NCBI GenBank assembly: GCA_963763015.1
Contig: CAVXML010000008.1
Span: 124,001 to 188,000, forward strand
DNA: 64,000 nucleotides
Direction: 5' to 3'
From: Fodinibacter sp963763015
Lineage (GTDB): Bacteria; Actinomycetota; Actinomycetes; Actinomycetales; Dermatophilaceae
The notes below the pieces were generated by a model that had not been told where the DNA came from, made no database searches, and saw only the letters and a program-made list of their open reading frames with translations. This document shows positions 57,992-64,000 of the stretch, piece after piece (within the stretch, counting starts at the first letter, position 1; the number at the start of each line of letters is the position of its first letter). A program made the position numbers and the translations under genes.

Positions 57992-58621
57992 TCAGGGGGC
58001 CGACGTGCCGCTCGAACCGCCCCGAGCCGAGCTGCTCGCGGTCTCCTTGACGTTCTGTGCCGCCGAGGCGCTGTCGCCCTTGACGTGCTCGACGCCCTCA
58101 CGGGCGGTCTCCTTGACCGACTCGACGGCGCCCTGCGCAGGCTCCTTGAGGTGCTGCGCGGTCTCCTGCGCCACCGACTTGGCCTCCTCCACGAGCGGCT
58201 GGGCCTGGTCCTTCGCGGACGCCGCCAGCTGGCGCTCCTTCTGGCTGGCCGGCAGGAGTGAGCCGACGAGCCACCCGGCCGCCAGCGCGACCGCCCCGGC
58301 GGCGAGCGGGTTGCCCCGGGTCTGGCGGATCGCGGCGTCGGGTGCCTCCCGCACCGCCTGGGCGGCGCCCTGTGCCTTGTCGGCCCCCGTGCTCGTCGCG
58401 TCGTGCGCGGTGCCCATCACGCTGTCCTTGGCCTCGTGTGCGCTGCCCATCACGGTCTCCTTCAGTCGGCTTGCTCGGGTCGAGACCCGCTGCGTGGTCC
58501 GCTTCGCGACGCTGCTCGGGCGGACGCTCTCGGTGAGGACGTCGACGTCCTCGCTGAGGCGCCCCCGGGTGCGGTCGATCTCGGCGCGGATGGCGTCCGG
58601 GTCGTTCGTGGTGCTGGTCAT
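57992..58621 (-). CDS. DUF3618 domain-containing protein
   Basis: This 209-residue protein begins with a DUF3618 domain (D-A-I-R-A-E-I-D-R-T-R-G-R-L-S-E-D-V-D) and has one membrane helix near residues 105-120 (L-A-A-G-A-V-A-L-A-A-G-W-L-V-G). Long Ala/Lys/Glu-rich amphipathic repeats resemble LEA-type or coiled-coil segments. Function is unknown. These proteins travel with holin-like DUF1469 membrane proteins in actinobacterial stress operons. ATG 58621 overlaps the holin-like gene stop (ATGA). Confidence 0.85.
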   Translation of the reverse strand: MTSTTNDPDAIRAEIDRTRGRLSEDVDVLTESVRPSSVAKRTTQRVSTRASRLKETVMGSAHEAKDSVMGTAHDATSTGADKAQGAAQAVREAPDAAIRQTRGNPLAAGAVALAAGWLVGSLLPASQKERQLAASAKDQAQPLVEEAKSVAQETAQHLKEPAQGAVESVKETAREGVEHVKGDSASAAQNVKETASSSARGGSSGTSAP

Positions 58622-59055
58622 CGTGTCTCGTGTCCCTTCAGTGCGTCTGGGATGTCCTTGGCGGTGTCGACGGTGCGGGGAGCGACCGGTGTCGCCTTGC
58701 GCATCCTCGTGCGCCCCATCGCCGCCAGGACGCCGGCGACGAGGGCCCAGAGCAGGCCGACGATCAGCGCCGACCAGCCGAGGCTGTCGATGAGGTCGCC
58801 CAGCGCCCACCACAGCGCCAGGGAGAGGAAGATCAGCGCGAGGTGACCGGCCACGCCGGCGCCGGCGAACATGCTGCCGGCGGCCTTGGCGTGGTCGGCG
58901 GTCTCGCGCAGCTCCGCCTTGGCGAGCGCGACCTCCTGCCGCAGGAGGGTCGAGAGGTCGCTCGTGATGTCACCGAGCACCTCCCCGACCGACCGCAAGG
59001 AGGGGTCGGGCAGGTCGTCACGCATGCTGTCGCGCGTGGTGTACTGCTCGCTCAT
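58618..59055 (-). CDS. Holin-X/DUF1469-like phage holin family membrane protein
   Basis: This 145-residue protein has a long amphipathic helix (L-S-T-L-L-R-Q-E-V-A-L-A-K-A-E-L-R-E) and two membrane helices. It matches the actinobacterial holin-X superfamily, also called phage holin family protein, although no phage genes are near and the function is not lysis-linked here. It is central in a three-gene overlapping operon. Confidence 0.85.
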   Translation of the reverse strand: MSEQYTTRDSMRDDLPDPSLRSVGEVLGDITSDLSTLLRQEVALAKAELRETADHAKAAGSMFAGAGVAGHLALIFLSLALWWALGDLIDSLGWSALIVGLLWALVAGVLAAMGRTRMRKATPVAPRTVDTAKDIPDALKGHETR

Positions 59056-59903
59056 CGCTCGCTCCGGCCGATGGCGTCGTCACCCTCCGCGGTCAGGTGG
59101 CCCTCCGAGCTGATCGGCGTCGGCGTGCCGTCCGGGCCGAGCGGCTGGGTCGTGCGGTGCGGTCCCGGCAGGTCGCCGGAGGGAACCGTGGCCATGCCGG
59201 CCTCCACCGCGCCAGGCGCTCCACCGGGAGTGGTGGGCAGCGACGACGTGGTCGCGGCAGTTGGACCGGTGGCCGTCGGGATACCGGAGTCGCCGACACC
59301 CGTTCCGGCGAGGCTGCCGGTGCCGTAGCCACCGGCGGTGGTCTCGTACCCCGGCGCGGCCGCGTAGCCCGAACCGCCCACGTAGGACTGACCGGTGGAC
59401 GAGCGGTTGCCGTTGGTGCCCGACTCGTCTCGGGCCTCGTCGACGAGGCCGCGGCTCAGGCGTCCGGCGACCACACCGATTCCCGCGGCGAGGGCCAGGA
59501 AGGCGCCCGGCCGGCGGCGTGCGAAGGTGCGGGCCTCCTCGAGGATGCTGCCCGGGTCACGCGAGTCGAGCCACGACGCGGCGTCGCCGGCCCGGCGGGC
59601 GACGTCGTCGACGAGCCCGCGCGCCATGCCGTCCTGCTCGGCACTGCGGGCCATCTGGGAGAGCTGGTCGGAGAGCTCGCGCAGCCCCGACGCGGCGCGC
59701 GTCTGCTGGGTGGCCGCCTGGCTCTGGAGCTCGGACCGGGTCTGGCCGACGAGCTGGCTCACCTGGCTCTTGCCCTCGCGCGTGACGCGCTTGGCCTCCT
59801 GGCCGGCCGTCGCGGCGACGTCCTTGGTCGCCTGCTTGGTCTCGTTCCCCACGGTGCCCGCTCGGTCTGCGGGAGTCTGCGGAGCGGTCGTCTGGGTATC
59901 CAT
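59052..59903 (-). CDS. Stress-operon protein with one membrane helix, function unknown
   Basis: This 283-residue protein has an N-terminal helical region rich in Gln/Ala/Thr (residues 1-110, heptad-like), a short hydrophobic segment (A-F-L-A-L-A-A-G-I-G-V-V-A-G, near residue 145), and a low-complexity Gly/Thr/Pro-rich tail. Similar proteins head DUF3618/holin-X operons. No catalytic motif. It is the first gene of the operon, 55 bases from a GTTT-N15-GGGTAC promoter, and its stop overlaps the next ATG (ATGA). Confidence 0.8.
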   Translation of the reverse strand: MDTQTTAPQTPADRAGTVGNETKQATKDVAATAGQEAKRVTREGKSQVSQLVGQTRSELQSQAATQQTRAASGLRELSDQLSQMARSAEQDGMARGLVDDVARRAGDAASWLDSRDPGSILEEARTFARRRPGAFLALAAGIGVVAGRLSRGLVDEARDESGTNGNRSSTGQSYVGGSGYAAAPGYETTAGGYGTGSLAGTGVGDSGIPTATGPTAATTSSLPTTPGGAPGAVEAGMATVPSGDLPGPHRTTQPLGPDGTPTPISSEGHLTAEGDDAIGRSER

Positions 59904-59957
59904 GATGGTTGCCCCGTCCTCTCTGTCTGCCGTCGGCGGTCGACGGCTTGCGCAGGG

Positions 59958-59982
59958 GTACCCGTTGCCGTGAGGACAAAAC
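59958..59982 (-). promoter_or_regulatory. SigB/SigF-type promoter of the DUF3618/holin-X operon
   Basis: On the minus strand GTTT (59982-59979), 15 bases, GGGTAC (59963-59958). It is the clearest site of this type and drives the three-gene stress operon. Confidence 0.6.
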
Positions 59983-60041
59983 CTTCTCCGGTCGGTGGAC
60001 GCGCTCGTCGCCTGTCGACTCGGGTGCTGCGGTCGCTGCGC

Positions 60042-60809
60042 TCAGGAGGTGCGTCGGCGGAAGGGGATGGTGCCGGTGTCCGCCACCTCGGTGGCGATGT
60101 CCACGAGCTTGCGGTTCGAGTTCTGGCTGGCGATCGCGAGCGCATGGAACGCCTGGTCCCGAGTGAGCCGGTGGCTCTGCATGAGGACGCCCATCGCCAC
60201 CCCGATCTCCCGGTTGCTCTCGAGCGCCCGGGTGAGGTTGTCTGCGCGGTCACGGGCGAGCAGCGCCGTCACGAGGAGCGAGGCGTGCGTGGCCAGAACG
60301 AGTCCCACCGCGAGCGACGGCTCGTCGAAGGCGTCCTCGGCGTCGGAGTAGATGTTGAGGCAGGCGATGGCGCCCGAGTCGTCGTGCAGCGCCAGCCGGT
60401 GGGCCAGGACACTGGTGAGGCCGACCTCCGCGTGGGCGCGCCGGCCGTACTCGCCCCAGCGCTGGTCACGGCTGATGTCGTCGGTGAGGTAGACGGTGTC
60501 GTCGAGCACCGCGTCGACGCACGGCCCGGATCCCAGCTCGTACTGGAGGGCGTCGGCTCGCAGCGCCTCGCCGTGCGAGGCGGCCTCGGTGCGGAACCGT
60601 CCGTCACGGAGCACCGTGACGCTGGCCCAGCGGGCACCGGGAACCTGCTCCACGGCCGCGTGGACCAGCTCCTCCAGCGGCGGCCGCCCGCCGTCGTCGC
60701 TGGCGCGGTCGGCCATCGCACTCATCGCCTCGGCGAGCTCGACGAGCTGGGCGGGCACCTGCTCGCCGGGGCGGGCTGTCGGCGCGGGGGCGTTCGGGGC
60801 GTCGTGCAC
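60042..60809 (-). CDS. GAF and ANTAR domain-containing regulator
   Basis: This 255-residue protein has an N-terminal acidic helix, a GAF domain (about residues 50-185, with G-P-C-V-D-A-V in the ligand loop) and an ANTAR domain (N-R-E-I-G-V-A-M-G-V-L-M onward). It probably acts as a sensory transcription antiterminator. AAGGAAG lies before GTG 60809. A CATAAT -10 box (60859-60864 on plus coordinates) is upstream, so it appears to use the housekeeping sigma factor and not the stress sigma. Confidence 0.87.
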   Translation of the reverse strand: MHDAPNAPAPTARPGEQVPAQLVELAEAMSAMADRASDDGGRPPLEELVHAAVEQVPGARWASVTVLRDGRFRTEAASHGEALRADALQYELGSGPCVDAVLDDTVYLTDDISRDQRWGEYGRRAHAEVGLTSVLAHRLALHDDSGAIACLNIYSDAEDAFDEPSLAVGLVLATHASLLVTALLARDRADNLTRALESNREIGVAMGVLMQSHRLTRDQAFHALAIASQNSNRKLVDIATEVADTGTIPFRRRTS

Positions 60810-60858
60810 GCTGCTTCCTTGGTGTCCGGGGCTGAGAGACCCACAACGTCGCAGCAGC

Positions 60859-60864
60859 ATTATG
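60859..60864 (-). promoter_or_regulatory. -10 box CATAAT of the GAF-ANTAR gene
   Basis: On the minus strand CATAAT lies 49 bases before GTG 60809; no strong -35 is seen. An AT-rich hexamer stands out in this GC-rich region. Confidence 0.4.
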
Positions 60865-61068
60865 CCCCGCCGACCGGGGGTGGACGACCGCCGCGGGGGA
60901 CCTTCTCCGCAGGGTGGACGCATGGCTGCCGGCGACCGGGGTAGGGCCTGTGCCACACGGGCGGCGCACGGGGCGACGGCGTTCGGCGCCGGCCGCTCTC
61001 GGACGACACGACACCCGACGACGACGACACGACGACGAACACCTCGACGACGACAAAGGATGCCGCAG

Positions 61069-61926
61069 ATGACCGAGCGACCACAGCACGTGCCCGAACA
61101 GGACCAGGCCTGGCCAGGGACCGACTCCGAGCTGTCCCCGCCCGCCGACCACGGCGAGACCTCCTGGACCGGCCGCGACCGGCTGCGGGGCAAGCGCGCC
61201 GTCATCACCGGCGGCGACTCCGGCATCGGTCGGGCGGTGGCGGTGACCTTCGCGAAGGAGGGCGCCGACGTCCTCATCGCCCACCTGCCACAGGAGCAGC
61301 GCGACGCCGAGGAGACCGCCGAGCTGGTGCGGGCGCAGGGTCGCTCCGTCGTCCTGCACGCCGGTGACCTGCGTACCGCCGACGCGGCACGCGAGCTCGC
61401 CGATCGTGCCGTGAACGAGCTGGGCGGCTGCGACGTCCTGGTGTGCAACGCCGCCTTCCAGATGGCACACCAGGAGCTCCAGGAGTTCCCGACCGACCAG
61501 ATCGAGCGCACCTTCGCCACGAACGTGTTCGGCACGTTCTGGCTCATCCAGGCCCTGGCGCCCCAGCTCGAGGACGGGGGGTCGGTGATCGTCACGACCT
61601 CGGTGCAGGCCTACTCCCCCTCGGACCACCTGCTCGACTACGCCGCGACGAAGGCGGCGCTCAACAACCTGGTGGTCAACCTCGCCCAGGAGCTGGGCGC
61701 GAAGGGCACGCGGGTCAACGCCGTCGCTCCCGGTCCGATCTGGACTCCGCTCATCCCCGCGACCATGGAGCCGGAGAAGGTCGACGGCTTCGGCGAGGAC
61801 ACGCCCCTCGGGCGCCCGGGACAGCCGGTCGAGGTGGCCGCGGCATTCGTCTTCCTCGCCTCCGACGAGGCCAGCTACGTCTCGGGAACCGTCGTCGGCG
61901 TGACCGGGGGCAAGCCCGTGTTCTAG
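61069..61926 (+). CDS. SDR-family oxidoreductase, general-stress type
   Basis: This 285-residue SDR of the YdaD/YhxC (general stress protein 39-like) group has the charged N-terminal lead Q-A-W-P-G-T-D-S-E-L and the core motifs T-G-G-D-S-G-I-G, N-A-A-F-Q, Y-A-A-T-K. It probably oxidises or reduces a small carbonyl with NADPH under stress. ATG 61069 has AAAGGA eight bases upstream; a second ATG nine bases earlier would overlap that site. The preceding 56 bases are a low-complexity ACG/CGA run. Confidence 0.88.
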   Translation: MTERPQHVPEQDQAWPGTDSELSPPADHGETSWTGRDRLRGKRAVITGGDSGIGRAVAVTFAKEGADVLIAHLPQEQRDAEETAELVRAQGRSVVLHAGDLRTADAARELADRAVNELGGCDVLVCNAAFQMAHQELQEFPTDQIERTFATNVFGTFWLIQALAPQLEDGGSVIVTTSVQAYSPSDHLLDYAATKAALNNLVVNLAQELGAKGTRVNAVAPGPIWTPLIPATMEPEKVDGFGEDTPLGRPGQPVEVAAAFVFLASDEASYVSGTVVGVTGGKPVF

Positions 61927-62168
61927 GTCCGTCGGAGCGCCCGTGCCCGGGTCTGGCCATGGTTCGAGGCACGCCGGACGGGGAAGCTGGCTGTCGGGCG
62001 AGAACGGGTGTTCGCAAAGCCCCGGGGAGGGGTGCGGCGTTGTTAGCGTCGGTCCAGTCGCAGCCCCCACGGTGCGGCACGACGCACCCGACGGGGGGTC
62101 CGGTACCCCGGGTGCGACCCATGGTCCAGCAGTGGCGCCATCTCCGTTCCCCCGCAAAGGACGAGACC

Positions 62169-63005
62169 GTGCCCCAGACCACCGCCCCCACCCCGAGCGC
62201 CACCGGCACCGCCGAGCCGCTCCCGCGCCACCACGACATCGACACCGACGTCGAGGACCTGGCCACCGCCGCCCGGGACACCACCGACCCGGGCACCGCC
62301 GCCGACCTGCGCGAACGGATGGTCCTGACCGCCCTGCCCCTGGCCGATGCGATCGCGCTGCGCTACGCCGGGCGCGGCATCGAGACCGACGACCTGCTCC
62401 AGGTCGCCCGCACCGCCCTGGTCAAGGCCGTGCACCGCTACCAGCCCGGCACCGGCCCCGGCTTCGCCGCGTTCGCCGCCCCCACCATCTCCGGGGAGGT
62501 CAAGCGCTGGTTCCGCGACCACGGCTGGTCGGTGCGACCCCCCCGCCGGATCCAGGAGCTGCGCGCCGCCCTGGTCACCGAGGAGGAACGCCTGCGCCAC
62601 CACCTCGCCCGCGACCCCCACGACACCGAGATCGCCGCCGCCCTGACCGTCACCGCCGACGACATCGCCGAGGCCCGCTCCTGCTCCGCCGGCTACCACG
62701 CCACCTCCCTGGACGCCCCCACCCCCGCCGGCACCCCCCTGGCCGACCACCTCCTGACCACCGAGAACCACACCACCGCCATCGACCTGCACCACGCCCT
62801 GCGCCACGCCATCACCCACCTCACCGACCGCGAACGCCTCGTCCTGCGCCTGCGCTTCGTCGACGAGCTCACCCAGACCCAGATCGGCGACGCCATCGGC
62901 GTCTCCCAGATGCAGGTCTCCCGCATCCTGCGCACCACCCTCACCCGCCTACGCACCCACCTCCAGGACACCGACACCCCCCACACCCACACCCCCGCCG
63001 CCTGA
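62169..63005 (+). CDS. RNA polymerase sigma factor, SigB/SigF family
   Basis: This 278-residue sigma-70 protein of group 3 has region 2 (D-D-L-L-Q-V-A-R-T-A-L-V-K-A), F-A-A-F-A-A-P-T-I-S-G-E-V-K-R-W-F-R-D in region 2.4/3, and region 4 (L-T-Q-T-Q-I-G-D-A-I-G-V-S-Q-M-Q-V-S-R). This F-A-x-P-T-I-x-G-E pattern is diagnostic for SigB/SigF types. It is likely to read the GTTT-N15-GGGTAC sites in this window. GTG 62169 has AAAGGA seven bases upstream, better than ATG 62121. No anti-sigma gene adjoins. Confidence 0.9.
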   Translation: MPQTTAPTPSATGTAEPLPRHHDIDTDVEDLATAARDTTDPGTAADLRERMVLTALPLADAIALRYAGRGIETDDLLQVARTALVKAVHRYQPGTGPGFAAFAAPTISGEVKRWFRDHGWSVRPPRRIQELRAALVTEEERLRHHLARDPHDTEIAAALTVTADDIAEARSCSAGYHATSLDAPTPAGTPLADHLLTTENHTTAIDLHHALRHAITHLTDRERLVLRLRFVDELTQTQIGDAIGVSQMQVSRILRTTLTRLRTHLQDTDTPHTHTPAA

Positions 63006-63016
63006 GCGGCGGGGCG

Positions 63017-63060
63017 GGGACGTGGGGGTACGAGCCGGGGCCTGTGGCCCCCAACGTCCC
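63017..63060 (+). terminator. Hairpin region after the sigma gene
   Basis: GGGACGT (63017-63023) pairs with ACGTCCC (63054-63060), and inside it GGGGCC pairs with GGCCCC around TGT (63037-63051). It begins 12 bases after the sigma stop. Confidence 0.6.
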
Positions 63061-63178
63061 GGGCGCCGCTCGTCGTGGTGATCGCACCCGCGGACTGCGA
63101 ATGCCTGGTCCGCTACCGATCCCGCTGAGGGGAGCGCCCGGACAGTCACCCGCCCTCCTGATCCGCCTTGCCCGATCG

Positions 63179-63203
63179 GTTTGGCCGGGGACGCGTCGGG
63201 AAC
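63179..63203 (+). promoter_or_regulatory. Candidate SigB/SigF-type promoter of the last GAF-ANTAR gene
   Basis: GTTT (63179-63182), 15 bases, GGGAAC (63198-63203), 34 bases before ATG 63238. The -35 and spacing are ideal, while the -10 differs from GGGTAC in one base. Confidence 0.45.
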
Positions 63204-63237
63204 AGGAAGGGCGACACCGACAGGCAAAGGAGAGCAC

Positions 63238-63957
63238 ATGGCCCTGGAACCCATGCCCGAGACGAACCAGGCCCTGAGGACCATCGGCGCGTGGACCGAG
63301 CAGGACCTCGTCGCCGACCTGACGCATGCTGCCCGCCTCGTGGAGGAGGAGGTTCCCTCCTGCGTGGGGCTGAGCGTCTCGCTCCTCAAGGAGGGCCTGA
63401 CCTTCACGATGGTCTCCAGCTCGCCGGAGATCGCGACGCTCGACGGGGTCCAGTACGCGGTCGGCGGCCCGTGCGTCGACGCGGTCGCACTCGGCGCGAC
63501 GCTCGCCGGCGGAGGCGACGCCGCGGGGCTCCTCGGCGAGGACCGCTGGGCGGCGTTCGCCCGGGTGGGTGCTGCGCACGGCGTGCTCAGCACGCTCTCG
63601 ATGCCGGTGCACACCGACGGCAAAGTCACGGGTGGGGTCAACTTCTACGCCTCGGCACCGGACGCCTTCAACGGCCACCACGACGCACTGGCCGCGATCA
63701 TGGGCGCGTGGGCGCCCGGAGCGGTGCGGGACGCCGACCTTGCGTTCTCCACCCGCAGCGCGGCCCGGGACGCCCCGCAGCACATCGAGAACCGCGCCGT
63801 CCTCGACCAGGCGACCGGCGTCCTGATGGCCGAGCGCGGCGTCGACGAAGAGGCCGCCCGCGACGTGCTGGCGCAGGCCGCCGACCGGGCCGGGGTGCCG
63901 CAGGTCGAGATCGCACGCGCGGTGGTCCGTCCCCTGGCGTCCCGGACCGACGCCTAG
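63238..63957 (+). CDS. GAF and ANTAR domain-containing regulator
   Basis: This 239-residue protein has a GAF-type sensor (residues 20-165; G-G-P-C-V-D-A-V) and a C-terminal ANTAR domain (E-N-R-A-V-L-D-Q-A-T-G-V-L-M-A-E-R-G-V). It is likely an RNA-binding antiterminator. AAAGGAG lies six bases before ATG 63238. It is the fourth GAF-ANTAR gene of the window and sits next to the sigma factor, so both layers of control may be linked. The 43 bases from its stop to the window end show nothing recognisable. Confidence 0.87.
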   Translation: MALEPMPETNQALRTIGAWTEQDLVADLTHAARLVEEEVPSCVGLSVSLLKEGLTFTMVSSSPEIATLDGVQYAVGGPCVDAVALGATLAGGGDAAGLLGEDRWAAFARVGAAHGVLSTLSMPVHTDGKVTGGVNFYASAPDAFNGHHDALAAIMGAWAPGAVRDADLAFSTRSAARDAPQHIENRAVLDQATGVLMAERGVDEEAARDVLAQAADRAGVPQVEIARAVVRPLASRTDA

Positions 63958-64000
63958 GAACGACACCGAGCCCACGCGCCGTGCACTCACGCGCCGGGCC

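Noticed and set aside
58618..59055. Holin-like gene as evidence of a prophage
   Set aside because: No endolysin, integrase, capsid or terminase gene is present. Holin-X/DUF1469 proteins are ordinary residents of actinobacterial stress operons.
61001..61056. ACG/CGA-rich stretch as a small RNA or minisatellite
   Set aside because: The units are irregular and short, with no consistent period; it looks like simple low-complexity leader DNA.

Overview
The window is very GC-rich (well above 70% by eye), is packed with short overlaps between genes, and uses GTG starts freely. The gene set is that of a Gram-positive actinobacterium: polyprenol-phosphomannose mannosyltransferases, an actinobacterial DUF5926 protein, GAF-ANTAR regulators, an ECF42-type sigma factor with its DGPF partner, and a SigB/SigF-type sigma factor. 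My best guess is Micrococcales, possibly Intrasporangiaceae. That is an inference from protein flavour, because no rRNA or tRNA gene lies in the window.

Region by region. 0-20 kb is mostly core genome: a HAD hydrolase, patatin lipase and PlsC-like acyltransferase; pheA with a DUF4446 gene; a Gdt1-type cation transporter; two GT-C mannosyltransferases and a GT2 enzyme; a RsbW-like kinase; a glycerophosphodiesterase; an ECF sigma/Ogt pair; and assorted membrane proteins. At 19-23 kb there is a remnant of an F420-dependent oxidoreductase, a methyltransferase and a frameshifted ECF42 sigma gene. The last two converge on four tandem 34-bp repeats that supply both C-termini. 23-29.6 kb is a sugar system: a LacI regulator, lipoprotein binding protein and two permeases, divergent from a glycogen-debranching-like hydrolase, with two clear operators between. 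29.6-32.3 kb is an ABC-2 exporter operon. 32.4-37.2 kb holds an alcohol dehydrogenase, an FAD-Rieske protein and two GAF-ANTAR genes, one of them frameshifted.

37.4-50.7 kb is the most distinctive block. It is a glycan locus whose core is a run of overlapping minus-strand genes. It encodes every step expected for ADP-heptose: GmhA fused to a GT4, HldE, and GmhB fused to a GT2. With them are two GT9 heptosyltransferase-like proteins, another glycosyltransferase, a carbamoyltransferase, an SDR, a UDP-glucuronate-decarboxylase-like epimerase, an aldehyde dehydrogenase and a decayed glycosyltransferase. This is a Gram-positive making what is usually an LPS-core precursor.

50.8-64 kb is a general-stress region: a CBS protein, a CYP152-like peroxygenase, hemerythrin, DUF2231, an FAD oxidoreductase, an SDR-SRPBCC fusion, a DUF3618/holin-like operon, GAF-ANTAR proteins, a general-stress SDR and a SigB/SigF-family sigma factor. 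Several of these genes, and some in the 32-37 kb block, are preceded by GTTT-N15-GGGTAC-like promoters that could be read by that sigma factor. Two window-wide signals also stand out: leaderless starts 6-9 bases behind TANNNT boxes, and strong over-representation of the octamer GGATGCCG.
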